NCBI RefSeq assembly: GCF_019669925.1
Contig: NZ_AP019779.1
Location: 1,963,292-2,027,291, forward strand
Direction: 5' to 3'
Length of the DNA: 64,000 bases
From: Methanobrevibacter arboriphilus
Lineage (GTDB): Archaea; Methanobacteriota; Methanobacteria; Methanobacteriales; Methanobacteriaceae
The notes below the pieces were generated by a model. That model saw nothing but the letters and a program-made list of their open reading frames with translations, was not told the origin of the DNA and did not search any database. Positions 10,190 through 21,132 of this stretch are shown here, piece after piece (the stretch's first letter is position 1; each line of letters starts with the position of its first letter). A program made the translations under genes and the position numbers.

Positions 10190-10507
10190 TTATCCTGAAA
10201 TTTTTAACCCAACTATTCCACCTATTACTAACATTATGCAGAATATTCTAATCATTGATTTAGTTTCGCCTAAAAAAACCATTCCTATAACAGCTACTCC
10301 AACAGCACCAATAGCTGTCCATACAGCATATGCAGTTCCTATTGGTATATATTTCAATGCTAGGGAAAGGAAAAATAAGCTTAAAACCATAATGATAACG
10401 GTTGTTATAGACATTAAAACATTTGTAAAACCTTCTGAGAATTTAAGAGATATTGCCCATCCAATCTCTGAGATTCCTGCTATAATAAGAAATATCCAAG
10501 GATTCAT
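10190..10507 (-). CDS. SMR family exporter, SugE/Gdx-like
   Basis: A 105-residue, four-helix small multidrug resistance protein. The essential membrane Glu is residue 14, in the segment GISEIGWAISLKFS. The helix-three segment GTAYAVWTAIGAVG and the closing GIVGLKISG are closest to SugE/Gdx guanidinium exporters rather than EmrE, which would carry a different helix 1. It works as an antiparallel dimer exchanging protons for guanidinium or small cations in the characterised relatives; substrate here is inference. It is a single gene, divergent from the RimI-like gene. A perfect 9-4-9 palindrome sits directly upstream of its start and may be an operator. Confidence 0.9.
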   Translation of the reverse strand: MNPWIFLIIAGISEIGWAISLKFSEGFTNVLMSITTVIIMVLSLFFLSLALKYIPIGTAYAVWTAIGAVGVAVIGMVFLGETKSMIRIFCIMLVIGGIVGLKISG

Positions 10508-10516
10508 ACTTTCAAA

Positions 10517-10538
10517 TTATATACATTTGTGTATATAA
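10517..10538 (-). promoter_or_regulatory. Perfect 22-bp palindrome upstream of the SMR gene
   Basis: Arms TTATATACA (10517-10525) and TGTATATAA (10530-10538) are exact reverse complements around a TTTG centre. The element ends 10 bases before the start codon of the SMR exporter and overlaps TATA-like sequence, so a repressor bound there would block transcription. No regulator gene is adjacent. Confidence 0.55.
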
Positions 10539-10823
10539 AATTTTGTATAATTTTAGAATTTTACGGAGTTCATATTCTATTTTTATATTTTCATATTTTT
10601 TTTTGACTTTATTTTTCATATTTTGTTTTTATCTTTATATTTTATTTTTATCCTTATTTTTTATGTTTTGCTTTTATTTTTTTATTTCCTTTATATTTCA
10701 CAATAATTAAATATTATAACATAAACATATTTTATTAAATTACAATAATTTACAATATTATGAATAACTTAATATTATGAATAATTTTTATTATGAACTT
10801 TAATTTAATTTGTTTTGAGTTTT

Positions 10824-11267
10824 ATGATAATCAGAGAATTTCGTCCAAAGGATTTGTTTAGAGTTTATGAAATTCAGGAAATATCCATTCCTAATCCTTA
10901 TAATATGGATATACTTAGAAAACTTTTTGATTTTGGAGCAGGCTTTTTAGTTGCTCAAGTTAAGGAAAATATAGTTGGTTATATTATATTTTGGATTGTT
11001 GAAGAGAATAGAGGCCATATAATCTCCTTAGCTGTAGATCCCGATTACAAAAGACAAAAAGTAGGTTCAAGATTAATTAATACTGCTATTGCTACATTTT
11101 TAAAGTTTGATATATTTATAATAACTTTAGAGGTAAATGCTGAAAATAAAGAAGCTTTAGATTTTTATCAGTCTATTGGGTTTAAAATAAATAAAAAAGT
11201 ATCAAATTACTATGAAGATGGAGCTGATGCTTATAAAATGTCATTTAATTTTTTTGATGGTTATTAA
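10824..11267 (+). CDS. GNAT N-acetyltransferase, RimI-like
   Basis: A 147-residue GNAT acetyltransferase. The acetyl-CoA-binding motif A is seen as ISLAVDPDYKRQKVGSRL (Q/RxxGxG/A type) around residues 70-87, followed by LEVNAENKEALDFYQSIGF, the pattern typical of archaeal RimI/Ard1-type N-alpha-acetyltransferases. These acetylate protein N-termini in archaea (known for the family). The frame also contains TTG at 10815; ATG 10824 (MIIREFRPKDL) matches usual family starts. No clear SD is visible, so the mRNA may be nearly leaderless. Confidence 0.87.
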   Translation: MIIREFRPKDLFRVYEIQEISIPNPYNMDILRKLFDFGAGFLVAQVKENIVGYIIFWIVEENRGHIISLAVDPDYKRQKVGSRLINTAIATFLKFDIFIITLEVNAENKEALDFYQSIGFKINKKVSNYYEDGADAYKMSFNFFDGY

Positions 11268-11800
11268 TTAAATTTTTTATAGTACTTAATTCATTATCTA
11301 AAATTTTATTTTTATACTTTTTTTATACTTTTTTATAATTTTTTATAATTCTTATAATTATTTTTATAATTAATTCATATTTTTTATTTATAATTAACTT
11401 TAACCTATTTTTTATTTTTTATAATTATTTTATACTTATTTTTATAATTATTTTTTATAATTAAATTTAATTAATATTAATATCATAATTTATATTGTTG
11501 ATTTATGTATAATTTTTTTATCATAAGTTTTAAATATCTTCTTATCTTATTTAATAAAGGAGCTTTAAAAAGTTTAAATAATTTTATAAATTTAAATATT
11601 AATGGAATTTTTTAATATTCTAATATTATATTTAATATGTATTTTTAATATTACAAGAATAGTTAATATTACATAAACTAATTATATTACATATAGTTAA
11701 TATTACACAAATAGGCTATATTAGATAAGCAATGTTTTTATATTCAATATTTTATAGTCAATTTATAGTTAATACATTTATATTTTGATATGGTGATTTA
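11268..11800. other. AT-rich intergenic region upstream of carA
   Basis: Only short AT repeats (TTTTTATAATTATT-like) are seen in the first 200 bases. The last 150 bases contain several spaced TTACA/ATATTAC motifs. No ORF or strong hairpin is evident; the carAB promoter must lie near the 3' end. Confidence 0.5.
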
Positions 11801-12907
11801 ATGGAAAAGGGAGAAAAAACAAAGGATAAATCTACTGCAAAAATAGCTTTAGAGGATGGAACGATAATTAAAGGTGAAGGATTTGGTCATGAAACAACTG
11901 CAACTGGTGAAATTGTTTTCACGACTGGTATGACTGGTTATGTTGAAGGATTAACTGATCCTTCTTTTAAAGGCCAAATAATGATGTCAACATATCCTCT
12001 TCAAGGAAATTATGGTGTTAGTGATGATTGGTATCAATCTGGAAAAATCCAAGTAGAAGGATACATTGTAAGAGAAGTCTGCAAAGAACCTTCTATATAC
12101 TCTTCACAAAAAACATTAGATGAGTTCTTAAAAGAATATAAAATTCCAGGTATTAGTGGAATTGATACAAGAGATTTAACCATAAAAATCCGTGAAAAAG
12201 GAGCTATGAAATGTGCAATATCTACTGAAGAAATTGATGATAGTGAGCTTATTGCTCAGGCAAAGAATCAATTAAGTATTGTAGATATGGATTTAGTTCC
12301 ACAAGTTTCAACTAAAGAGATAGTTACATTTGGTGATAATTTCAAACAAAAGGCAGCTTTAATTGATTGTGGTGTTAAGAAAAATATTATTGAGGGATTT
12401 CTAAAAAAAGATATTGGTGTGGTTCTTTTCCCATATAATTCAGATTATAAAACAATATTGGATTATGATATAGATGGGTTAATGATTTCTTGTGGTCCTG
12501 GAAACCCAGAAAGGCTTACTGAAACAATAGAAAATGTACAGAAGTTGTCCAACCGTCTTCCTATTTTTGGTATTTGTATGGGTCAACAGGTTATAGCTAA
12601 ATCTTTTGGAGCTAAAATTTATAAGATGAAGTTTGGTCATAGAGGGTCTAATCAACCAGTTAAGGATTTAACATCAGGTAAAGTTTTTATAACTTCTCAA
12701 AATCATGGATTTAGTATTGATAAGGAATCATTAAAAGATACTCCTTTGAAATTGACTCAAATTAATCTTAATGATAATACTCCTGAGGGCTTTTCACATG
12801 AAGAGTTACCATTAAATTGTGTTCAGTACCATCCTGAAGCTGGACCTGGTCCAAATGATACTAACTTTGTATTTGATAAATTTAAAAAGATGATGGATGA
12901 TTATTAG
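11801..12907 (+). CDS. carA: Carbamoyl-phosphate synthase small (glutaminase) subunit
   Basis: A 368-residue CarA. It hydrolyses glutamine and channels ammonia to CarB for carbamoyl phosphate, feeding arginine and pyrimidine synthesis. The N-terminal CPSase small-chain domain ([15 protein letters not shown] near residue 45) is followed by a class I glutamine amidotransferase domain: nucleophile Cys259 in FGICMGQQ, and His344/Glu346 in [10 protein letters not shown] complete the triad. SD GGTGA lies four bases before ATG 11801. carB starts 19 bases downstream, forming the expected operon. Nothing is truncated. Confidence 0.97.
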   Translation: MEKGEKTKDKSTAKIALEDGTIIKGEGFGHETTATGEIVFTTGMTGYVEGLTDPSFKGQIMMSTYPLQGNYGVSDDWYQSGKIQVEGYIVREVCKEPSIYSSQKTLDEFLKEYKIPGISGIDTRDLTIKIREKGAMKCAISTEEIDDSELIAQAKNQLSIVDMDLVPQVSTKEIVTFGDNFKQKAALIDCGVKKNIIEGFLKKDIGVVLFPYNSDYKTILDYDIDGLMISCGPGNPERLTETIENVQKLSNRLPIFGICMGQQVIAKSFGAKIYKMKFGHRGSNQPVKDLTSGKVFITSQNHGFSIDKESLKDTPLKLTQINLNDNTPEGFSHEELPLNCVQYHPEAGPGPNDTNFVFDKFKKMMDDY

Positions 12908-12926
12908 TAATGAATGAGGATTATAG

Positions 12927-15900
12927 ATGCCAATTGATAAAGATATTAAAAAAGTACTTATAATAGGTTCAGGGCCAATTCAGATAGGTCAAGCAGCGGA
13001 ATTTGATTATTCGGGTTCACAAGCTTGTAAATCAATAAAAGAAGAAGGGATTGAAACTGTACTAATTAATAGTAATCCTGCTACAATTCAAACTGATATG
13101 GATATGGCAGATAAAGTTTATGTTGAACCTTTAACTCCTGAAATTGTAGCTAAGATTATTGAAAAAGAGCAAGTTGATGCTATTTTGCCTACTATGGGTG
13201 GACAAACTGGATTAAATATAGCTACTGGATTGGATGAAATTGGAGCATTAGGTGGAGTAAAAGTAATAGGTTCATCAGTTAAAACAATTAAAGATGTTGA
13301 GGATAGAGATTTATTTGGAAATTTCATGAATAAACTTAATGAACCAATTCCTAAATGTCGGGCTGTTGAATCTATTGATGAAGCTATTGAGGCAGTTAAA
13401 AATATAGGATATCCTGTAATCGTAAGGCCTGCTTTCACTTTAGGGGGCACTGGTGGTGGTGTAGCTAATAATAAGGAAGAACTTATTGATATTGCTTCTC
13501 ATGGTTTAGATATGAGTTTCATTGGTCAAGTTCTTATTGATGAATCTGTTCTTGGTTGGAAAGAATTTGAATATGAAGTTATGAGAGATAAAAACGATAC
13601 TTGTATTATCATATGTAGTATGGAAAATATTGATCCAATGGGAATTCATACTGGTGAAAGTGTTGTTGTAGCTCCTGCTCAAAATTTAAATGATATTGAA
13701 GCTCAAAGTTTACGTGATGCATCTATAAAAATAATAAGGGCATTAGGTATTGAAGGTGGATGTAATATTCAATTTGCTGTTAATCCTGAAACAAGCGAAT
13801 ATAAAGTTATTGAAGTTAATCCAAGGGTAAGTAGAAGTAGTGCATTGGCATCTAAAGCTACTGGCTATCCTATTGCTAAGATATCCTCTAAAATAGCTAT
13901 TGGAATGACTCTTGATGAAATTCAAAATGATATTACAAAAGAAACACCTGCATCTTTTGAACCAACTATTGATTATGTTGTATCTAAAGTTCCTAGATGG
14001 CCTTTTGATAAATTTAAAGGAATTAATAGGAAAATTGGAGTTCAAATGAAGTCTACTGGTGAAGTAATGTCTATAGGAAGGACTATTGAAGAAGCACTTC
14101 ATAAAGCTATTCGTTCTCTTGATACTGGTTTTTTTGGGTTTGAAGAAATTGATTTCAGTAAGGATGACTTGAAAAATCCTACTGATGAACGTTTATTCCA
14201 AGTTTATGCAGCACTTAAAATGGGTATGCCTGTAAGTAAAATCCATAGTCTTACTAATATTGATACATTTTTCTTAAATAAAATTAAAAATATTGTTGAC
14301 TTTGAAGAAAAAATTAATAAAGAATCTTTAAAGGATAAAGAACTGTTTTTAGAAGCTAAAAAAATGGGTTTTTCAAATTCAACATTGGCTGAAATAGCAA
14401 AGATTAGTGATGAGGAATTTGAAAAAATAACCAATGTTCATAATATTAAACCTTGTTATAAGATGGTTGATACTTGTGCAGCTGAATTTGAAGCTAAAAC
14501 TCCTTATTATTATAGTAGTTATGATGGTGTGGATTATGATGGTGGAGATGAACTTCAAGTTTCAGATAATCGTAAGATAATAATACTTGGTGCAGGTCCA
14601 ATTAGAATAGGTCAAGGTATCGAGTTTGATTATTGTTGTGTTCATTCTAGTTTAGCTCTTAAAGAAGAAGGTATTGAAACTATAATTATTAATAATAATC
14701 CTGAAACTGTAAGTACTGATTATGATATTTCTGATAAGCTTTTCTTTGAGCCATTAACATTTGAAGATGTAATGGCTATTATTGAAAAAGAAAAACCAGA
14801 AGGCGTTTTGGTTCAATTTGGTGGACAAACTTCTATCAACTTAGCTGTTCCTTTAGCTAATGCTGGTGTAAAGATTCTTGGAACTCCTTATGAGAGTATT
14901 GATAGGGTTGAAGATAGGGAAAGGTTTACTGAAGTTTTAAACAAACTTAATATTCCTCAAGCTCCTTATGGATTAGCTATGTCCTTTGATGATGCAAGAG
15001 ATGCTGCTAAAGACATAGGTTTCCCAGTTCTTGTTCGTCCATCTTATGTTATTGGTGGAAGAGCTATGGAAATTGTTTATGATGATTATGAACTCAAAGA
15101 ATATATGGAAGAAGCTGTAAAAGTATCTCCAGAACATCCGATCCTTGTGGATAAATTCTTAGAAGGTGCAATCGAAGTTGATGTTGATATTCTCTCAGAT
15201 GGTGATGATGTATTTATTGGAGGAATAATGGAACACATCGAAGAAGCAGGAGTTCATTCTGGTGATTCTGCTTGCGTAATACCTCCTCAAACTATTCCAG
15301 AAGATGTTTTAGATGTTATTCGTGACTATTCTCGTAAATTAGCTATTGAACTTGATGTTATTGGATTAATGAATATACAATATGCAGTAAAACTTGATGA
15401 AAAGGATGAATCTTGTAAAAATAAAGGTAAGGTCTACATTATTGAAGCAAATCCAAGAGCAAGTAGGACTATTCCATTTGTAAGTAAAGCTATTGGTAAA
15501 CCTTTAGCTAAAATAGCATCAAAGTTAGTCATTGGTAAAAAATTAAAAGACTTTGGATTAACTGATGAAATTAAGATTAATCATGTGGCTGTAAAAGAAT
15601 CTGTTTTCCCATTTTTAAAACTTCCTGAAGCTGATGCAGTACTTGGACCTGAAATGAAATCTACAGGAGAAAGTATGGGTATAGATGAAAATTTTGGGCT
15701 TGCTTTTTATAAATCACAGCTTTCAGCTAATATGGACCTTCCAAAAGAAGGAACTATATTTATTAGTGTAAGAGAAGAAGATAAATCTAAGATACAAGAT
15801 ATAGCTGAAAAGGCATCTAAATTAGGATTTAATTTAATAGCTACTCCTGGAACTGCAAGAGCAGTTGATGGTGTTGAAATTGAAGAGATTAGTAAAATAA

Positions 15901-16142
15901 GCCAGGATTCTCCTAATGTCAGCGATAAAATATTGTCTAAAGAGGTTGATTTGATTATTAATACTCCTTCTGGAAAATTATCTGCAGCAGATGGGTATAA
16001 AATTAGACGTTTAGCTATTGAACTTGGAATTCCTTATGTTACTACCTTAGCTGGAGCCAGAGCTGCTTTGAATGCTATTGAAGCTATTAAAAATAGTGAA
16101 CTTAGAGTTAAATCTTTAAATGAATATATTGGAGAAAATTAA
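12927..16142 (+). CDS. carB: Carbamoyl-phosphate synthase large subunit
   Basis: A single-chain 1071-residue CarB (some methanogens have it split). It shows two homologous ATP-grasp halves, each starting with a GxGPIxIGQ(A/G)xEFDY motif (near residues 14 and 562), an oligomerisation region between them with the conserved [10 protein letters not shown] segment near 513, and a C-terminal MGS-like allosteric domain from about residue 930. SD GAGGAT precedes ATG 12927. It partners CarA encoded just upstream. No odd insertions are present, in contrast with several other enzymes in this window. Confidence 0.97.
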   Translation: MPIDKDIKKVLIIGSGPIQIGQAAEFDYSGSQACKSIKEEGIETVLINSNPATIQTDMDMADKVYVEPLTPEIVAKIIEKEQVDAILPTMGGQTGLNIATGLDEIGALGGVKVIGSSVKTIKDVEDRDLFGNFMNKLNEPIPKCRAVESIDEAIEAVKNIGYPVIVRPAFTLGGTGGGVANNKEELIDIASHGLDMSFIGQVLIDESVLGWKEFEYEVMRDKNDTCIIICSMENIDPMGIHTGESVVVAPAQNLNDIEAQSLRDASIKIIRALGIEGGCNIQFAVNPETSEYKVIEVNPRVSRSSALASKATGYPIAKISSKIAIGMTLDEIQNDITKETPASFEPTIDYVVSKVPRWPFDKFKGINRKIGVQMKSTGEVMSIGRTIEEALHKAIRSLDTGFFGFEEIDFSKDDLKNPTDERLFQVYAALKMGMPVSKIHSLTNIDTFFLNKIKNIVDFEEKINKESLKDKELFLEAKKMGFSNSTLAEIAKISDEEFEKITNVHNIKPCYKMVDTCAAEFEAKTPYYYSSYDGVDYDGGDELQVSDNRKIIILGAGPIRIGQGIEFDYCCVHSSLALKEEGIETIIINNNPETVSTDYDISDKLFFEPLTFEDVMAIIEKEKPEGVLVQFGGQTSINLAVPLANAGVKILGTPYESIDRVEDRERFTEVLNKLNIPQAPYGLAMSFDDARDAAKDIGFPVLVRPSYVIGGRAMEIVYDDYELKEYMEEAVKVSPEHPILVDKFLEGAIEVDVDILSDGDDVFIGGIMEHIEEAGVHSGDSACVIPPQTIPEDVLDVIRDYSRKLAIELDVIGLMNIQYAVKLDEKDESCKNKGKVYIIEANPRASRTIPFVSKAIGKPLAKIASKLVIGKKLKDFGLTDEIKINHVAVKESVFPFLKLPEADAVLGPEMKSTGESMGIDENFGLAFYKSQLSANMDLPKEGTIFISVREEDKSKIQDIAEKASKLGFNLIATPGTARAVDGVEIEEISKISQDSPNVSDKILSKEVDLIINTPSGKLSAADGYKIRRLAIELGIPYVTTLAGARAALNAIEAIKNSELRVKSLNEYIGEN

Positions 16143-16619
16143 AATAGTTTATAATATTTTTACAATATTTCTATTTTTATTTTATTATTTTTTTTTTTTT
16201 TTTTTTAAAAAATTGATTACTCCTTTTAAATTGATTATTTTTTTATATTATTTTTATATTATTTTTCATTATTTTGAATAGATTTCCAGATGAATAATCA
16301 TTTTTAATAGCTTTAAAACTATTTTTAAAATCAAAAATATATTTTTATCATTATTTTCTTGATTAATAGATATACAATTTTTATTATAGAAATAAAAAAT
16401 TTACAAAAAATCACAAAATACTAAAAAAACCAGAGTATCAACGCCATTTAGGATAAATAGGAAATAAAAGAATAAAAAAGCTTTAAATGAAAAAATAGAT
16501 ATGTCATTGGTAGATGTGATTAGTTTGCACTTATGGAAAATTATATAACGTTTTCTAAATATATAATATAATGAGGTTCATAATTTGACTTAGATCAGTC
16601 AAAAATATGAGGGGTTTTT
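16143..16619. other. Intergenic region between carB and an adhesin gene
   Basis: It contains a long T-run (about 16189-16206), a plausible carB terminator, then simple AT sequence. The 3' end carries a palindrome (entered separately) in the adhesin leader. No gene is seen. Confidence 0.55.
16584..16603 (+). promoter_or_regulatory. Inverted repeat in the leader of an adhesin gene
   Basis: TTTGACT (16584-16590) and AGTCAAA (16597-16603) are exact reverse complements around six bases. It ends five bases before the SD GAGGGG of the adhesin gene, so it could be an operator or an RNA hairpin that affects translation. Confidence 0.45.
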
Positions 16620-18752
16620 ATGAATTTTATGAGGTATGATAAAAAAATTTTTTTAATATCATCTTTACTTATTTCTTTTATTTTCATTTTTAGTTTAGCT
16701 AGTGTTAGTGCAGCTGATTTTTATGTAAATGAAACAGGTGGAAATGATGGTAATGAAGGAACTATAGCTAGACCTTTAGAGAGTGTTAAAAAAGCAGTTG
16801 AGAAAACCAATGCTGAAAATGGGAACAATAAGATTATCATTAAAGGTGGAATTTATACTGGAACTAAAAACAATCAGATAGTTATCAATCGTAGTGTAGA
16901 CATCTATAGTGCAAAATATTATTATAATGATAATAAGTATGGTGATGTTGTAATAGATGGAGGAAAAACTAATTGGTTGTTTAAAATTCAAAATAATGCT
17001 AATGTTAATTTTTATGGAATAAATTTTGTTAATGCGAATTCTAATGATCATGGTAGCGTTATTAATTCTTATACTAATAATAGTAACCTAACTATAAATA
17101 AATGTAGTTTTATAAACACTAATACTAATTCTAATAGTGGAAGTTATATTTATGGTGGTGTTATTTATATTTATGGTGGTAATTTAAATATTTTAAGTTC
17201 TAATTTTATAAATAACACTGTTAATGGCACTGTTGTTCATGGTGGTGTTATTTATGCTTCTAATTTTGTTAATTTTAAGATTTTAAATTCTAGTTTTATT
17301 AATAATACTATTAATGCTACTTCAATCAGTGGTACTGAGATTAAGGGTGGTGTTATTTATGTTAAAAATGTTAATAACTTTAATGTAAGTGGTTCTAGCT
17401 TTATAAATACTAGGGTTATTTGTAATACTATTTATGGTAGTGTTATTCATGTAGATAACCCTGTTAGTTTTGGTAATGTTACATATTCTAGATTTATAAA
17501 TACTAATAGTAGTACTGGCAGTCATCAGATATATGGTAAGCTATATTGTGATTATAATTGGTGGGGAACTAATAATGTATTCAATGTAGCTAATCTTGCT
17601 AGTCCTGCTAAATTAAATAATTATTATACTATGAAAATTAGTAGTATTATATCTAATAATAGTCTTAGTGTTGGTGATAAGCTTAAATTTACCTATAGTT
17701 TTGTTTTAAATGGTACTGATGATAATGCTGGTGCAGCTAATAATTTCCCTTTCTTTGATGTTGATATTAATAATGATATCTTTTGGAAAAATATTGATGG
17801 TCGTTTAAGTGCTAGCTATAATATTCCTTTAACTTCTCTTAATAATTCTATTAACGCTATTCTTGATAAAGAAAATTCTACTATCCTTTATAATGCTAAT
17901 AAAGCCACTACTAATATTGTGATTAGTGTTATATCTAGTGCTTATTATGGTCAAAATGTTATTTTTAAAGCTATTTTAAGTGATCAGGCTGGTAATTTAT
18001 TAGGTGGAAAAACAGTTAAATTAAATATAGGGAGTTTAATACTTAATCTTAAGACTAATAGTAAAGGTGAAGCTTCTTATAGTTATTTAGCTAATAAATT
18101 TATTGGTTCTAAAAATATTATAGCTGATTTCACAGGAGATAGCTTATATAATGGTGTTAGTAAAAATATTACTTTGAATGTTGTTAAAGCTAAAACTACT
18201 ATAGTTATTTCTAATTTCAAAGCTCTTTATAAGAAGTCTAATATAATTAAAGCTACTATTAAAGGTCAAAATGGTAAAGTTTTAGCTGGAAAAGTAGTTA
18301 AGTTATATATTAATGGTAAATATATTACTAAAGCTAAAAGTTCTAGTTCTGGGTTAGCTAGCTTCAAATATACTTTTAAAACAGGGAAAACTCATAAAAT
18401 TATAGCTAATTTCACGGGAGATAGCTATTATTTAGCTAAAAATTCTCCTACTTTAAAAGTTATTCCTAAAAGTAAGACTTATACTAAGTTATCTAAATTC
18501 ACTGCTAAATATGGTAAAATAGCTACTTTTAAAGCTACCCTTAAAAATACTGCTAATAAAGCTATGGTTAAAAAGTATATTAAGTTTTATGCTAATGGTA
18601 AGTATCTTGGTCAAGCTAAGACTAATTATAATGGTTTAGCCACACTTTCTAAGAAAATCAGTTTTAAAGGTTTAGTTAGTTTTATAGCTAAGTATTTTGG
18701 TGATAGTAAGAATCATGAGTCTAGTTATACTCAAAAAGTAACTATTAAATAG
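16620..18752 (+). CDS. Adhesin-like surface protein (beta-helix plus Ig-like repeats)
   Basis: Encodes 710 residues. A signal peptide (about residues 1-31, ending SVSAAD) is followed by a right-handed beta-helix region (about 35-330) made of repeated Asn/Ser/Thr-rich turns with motifs such as SSFINNT and GGVIYV. Three or so Big/Ig-like repeats follow (about 425-710), each containing a variant of KIIANFTGDSYY. This is the standard build of Methanobacteriales adhesin-like proteins, which sit on pseudomurein and are thought to mediate contact with partners or surfaces. There is no C-terminal membrane helix; the last repeat ends the protein, so anchoring may be through the repeats. SD GAGGGG precedes ATG 16620. 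Confidence 0.88.
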   Translation: MNFMRYDKKIFLISSLLISFIFIFSLASVSAADFYVNETGGNDGNEGTIARPLESVKKAVEKTNAENGNNKIIIKGGIYTGTKNNQIVINRSVDIYSAKYYYNDNKYGDVVIDGGKTNWLFKIQNNANVNFYGINFVNANSNDHGSVINSYTNNSNLTINKCSFINTNTNSNSGSYIYGGVIYIYGGNLNILSSNFINNTVNGTVVHGGVIYASNFVNFKILNSSFINNTINATSISGTEIKGGVIYVKNVNNFNVSGSSFINTRVICNTIYGSVIHVDNPVSFGNVTYSRFINTNSSTGSHQIYGKLYCDYNWWGTNNVFNVANLASPAKLNNYYTMKISSIISNNSLSVGDKLKFTYSFVLNGTDDNAGAANNFPFFDVDINNDIFWKNIDGRLSASYNIPLTSLNNSINAILDKENSTILYNANKATTNIVISVISSAYYGQNVIFKAILSDQAGNLLGGKTVKLNIGSLILNLKTNSKGEASYSYLANKFIGSKNIIADFTGDSLYNGVSKNITLNVVKAKTTIVISNFKALYKKSNIIKATIKGQNGKVLAGKVVKLYINGKYITKAKSSSSGLASFKYTFKTGKTHKIIANFTGDSYYLAKNSPTLKVIPKSKTYTKLSKFTAKYGKIATFKATLKNTANKAMVKKYIKFYANGKYLGQAKTNYNGLATLSKKISFKGLVSFIAKYFGDSKNHESSYTQKVTIK

Positions 18753-18930
18753 GGCTGTTTTCTTATTAATTAAAAATACTCTATTTTTTGATTTTTTTAT
18801 TAATCTTTTTATATTTTTATTTTTAATAATTTTAATTATTTTAATTATTTTAATATTTTTAATATTTTTAATATTTTTTTATTATTTTATTAATAAAATA
18901 ATAAATATTAGTTTAAACATACTATTTTTA

Positions 18931-20157
18931 ATGATAACCATAGCTAATGGAACTGTTTTATGTGGTGCTGATTTAGTAGCTAAAAATACCAATGTCTTAA
19001 TTGATGATGGAAAGATAATTGAAATATCTAAAGATGTTTATGAGGGAGAAATTATTGATGCTACAAATTCAATAGTTTGTCCTAGCTTTTTGAATGCACA
19101 TACTCATATTGGAGATTCTATTATAAAGGATATTGGGGATGGAAAATCTATTGAGGAAATTGTAAAGCCTCCTAATGGATTAAAACATATAGCTCTTGAA
19201 TCCTCTTCTAATGGGGATATTGTTAATGCCATGAAAGATTCAATGTTGGAAATGCTTCAAACTGGAACAACTCATTTCATTGATTATAGGGAAGGTGGAA
19301 TTAATGGTGTTAAGCTACTTAAAAAGGCAGCTGAGGATATTCCAATTAATCCAATAGTTTTGGGTCGTGATGATAGTTTTTATGGTGATGGTCCTGATTT
19401 ATCTAAGGTAAAGATAGCTATTCGTAAACTTTTAAAAATTTGTGATGGTATAGCTCCAAGTGGTTTTGGTGAGATAACAGAAGATGTAGCTACTTTGATT
19501 GTCACAGAATGTGAAAAACAAGGTAAAATATCATCTATTCATGCAGGAGAGTATGAATATCTTCAAACTGATTCTTTATCAAAAAATGGTAAAACTGAAA
19601 TTCAAATGGCTATTGATTCTGGATTTAACCAATTAATTCATATTACATCTCCTTTAAAGAATGATTTAGATTTAATTAGAAGGAATAAAAGAAATATTGT
19701 ACTTTGTCCTCGTTCCAATGGAGCTTTTTCACTTGGTATTCCTCCACTTTTTGAGATTTTAAAGAATGAAATTAAACCTCTTATTGGAACCGATAATATA
19801 ATGATAAATTCACCTAATATTTTTAGAGAATTGGAATATACATTAAAGATAATGAGGGCTTTTTACAAGAATTACATATCTCCAAAAGAAATATTAAAAA
19901 TGGCAACAACAAATGTATATTTAAATAATTCAAAATATGGTTCTAATAATAATTCAGATAATGATTTAAACAAAAATTTTAATGATTTTAGTATTTATAA
20001 AAAAATTAACAAATCTATAATTGATGAGAAAAATAATGTAGAACTATTTATATCAAAAAAAATATCAAAAAATCCATATTTAAGTTTAATTAATAGGTCA
20101 GAAACAAAAGATATAATATGTTTAATGAATAAAGATAAATTAATATATTATGATTAA
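18931..20157 (+). CDS. Amidohydrolase (TrzA/ATZ/cytosine deaminase-like)
   Basis: A 408-residue metal-dependent hydrolase of the amidohydrolase superfamily. Metal ligands appear in order: His57 and His59 in NAHTHIGDS, His204 in SIHAGE, a histidine in LIHITSP, and Asp288 in GTDN. An N-terminal beta-domain (residues 1-50) precedes the TIM barrel. The substrate cannot be read from sequence. The stretch at about residues 330-370 is rich in Asn, Lys and Ser and looks like an insertion between the barrel and the C-terminal strands. No SD is visible before ATG 18931, suggesting a leaderless or very short-leader transcript. Confidence 0.82.
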   Translation: MITIANGTVLCGADLVAKNTNVLIDDGKIIEISKDVYEGEIIDATNSIVCPSFLNAHTHIGDSIIKDIGDGKSIEEIVKPPNGLKHIALESSSNGDIVNAMKDSMLEMLQTGTTHFIDYREGGINGVKLLKKAAEDIPINPIVLGRDDSFYGDGPDLSKVKIAIRKLLKICDGIAPSGFGEITEDVATLIVTECEKQGKISSIHAGEYEYLQTDSLSKNGKTEIQMAIDSGFNQLIHITSPLKNDLDLIRRNKRNIVLCPRSNGAFSLGIPPLFEILKNEIKPLIGTDNIMINSPNIFRELEYTLKIMRAFYKNYISPKEILKMATTNVYLNNSKYGSNNNSDNDLNKNFNDFSIYKKINKSIIDEKNNVELFISKKISKNPYLSLINRSETKDIICLMNKDKLIYYD

Positions 20158-20358
20158 TAAATTTATTTATATCTATTGAGTTATTTAATTTTATGACAAA
20201 TATTATATTAATATAATTAATATTATGAAATATTAATATAATTTTTTATAAACTGTCATTTTAGTGATATTGATATTAATAAAGAAAAACCATGTTAAAA
20301 TATTTAATGATTAAGTTTAATATTTAATTGTGTTTAACAAGCATTAACGAGGGATAAA

Positions 20359-20790
20359 ATGTATAAAAAAATATTATTGCCTACTGATGGTTCAAAATTT
20401 GCAGAAAAAGCAGAAAAACATGCTCTATTTCTTGCAGAAGCAAGTGGGGCAGAAATTATTGCTTTAAGTGTCGTTGAAACAAGCTTTTCTATTGGTCTTC
20501 CTTCTGATGATACAATATTCCAAATAAACCAGTTACTTAAGAAAGAAACTGAGAAAAATCTTCAAAAAGTAGAAAAAATGAAAGAAGAGTGTGCTAGCGA
20601 TGTTAAAATAACTTTAAAAGTAGATGAAGGTTCTCCTGCTGAAGTTATTTTAGAAACTATTGAAAAAGAAGATATAGACTTAGTTGTAATGGGTAGTTCT
20701 GGAAAAACTGGCTTTGATAGGTTTATTATGGGTAGTGTAGCTGAAAAAGTTGTTAAAGCTGCAGAATGCTCAGTTCTTGTTGTTTATTAG
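20359..20790 (+). CDS. Universal stress protein (UspA family)
   Basis: A 143-residue single-domain UspA protein. The ATP-binding signature G-x2-G-x9-G-S is present near the C-terminus in a stretch beginning [11 protein letters not shown], and the N-terminal strand ILLPTDGS is typical. It therefore belongs to the nucleotide-binding subgroup. The precise role is unknown; family members respond to stress or starvation. SD GAGGG lies seven bases before ATG 20359. It stands alone, with an AT-rich gap and tandem repeats downstream. Confidence 0.93.
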   Translation: MYKKILLPTDGSKFAEKAEKHALFLAEASGAEIIALSVVETSFSIGLPSDDTIFQINQLLKKETEKNLQKVEKMKEECASDVKITLKVDEGSPAEVILETIEKEDIDLVVMGSSGKTGFDRFIMGSVAEKVVKAAECSVLVVY

Positions 20791-20955
20791 TAGTATTGCA
20801 ATGTGTTAACCTATTTAAATATAATAAGATATTATTTATATTATTATACTACTATATTATTAATTGTGTTTGAGTAATTTTAATATATTATTTGAATAAG
20901 TTTAATAAATTTTTAAAATTTTCTATTAAGTTTTTAAAAAACCTTATGGATAAAT

Positions 20956-21072
20956 ATTATAGATAACTATCATAAATAAATCTTATAAATAAATTTTATA
21001 GATAAATATTATAGATAACTATCATAAATGAATCTTATAAATAAATCTTATAGATAAATATTATAAATTTTA
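20956..21072. repeat. 52-bp tandem repeat (2 full copies plus a partial)
   Basis: Units 20956-21007 and 21008-21059 are nearly identical (start ATTATAGATAACTATCATAAA), with a truncated third beginning at 21060. They lie between uspA and the CBS-protein gene, about 60 bases before the latter's start. Confidence 0.8.
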
Positions 21073-21132
21073 TAAATATTTAGATTAATACAATTTTTGA
21101 TTTAATTTGGTGTTTTTTAATTGGTGTTTTGA

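Noticed and set aside
10236-10538. A 100-codon plus-strand ORF across the SMR gene
   Set aside because: It is the complement of the SMR coding frame, which has a clear family match; no SD.
13118-14434. Several minus-strand ORFs of 76-119 codons across carB
   Set aside because: They are antisense shadows of the conserved CarB frame, with no SD and no family resemblance.
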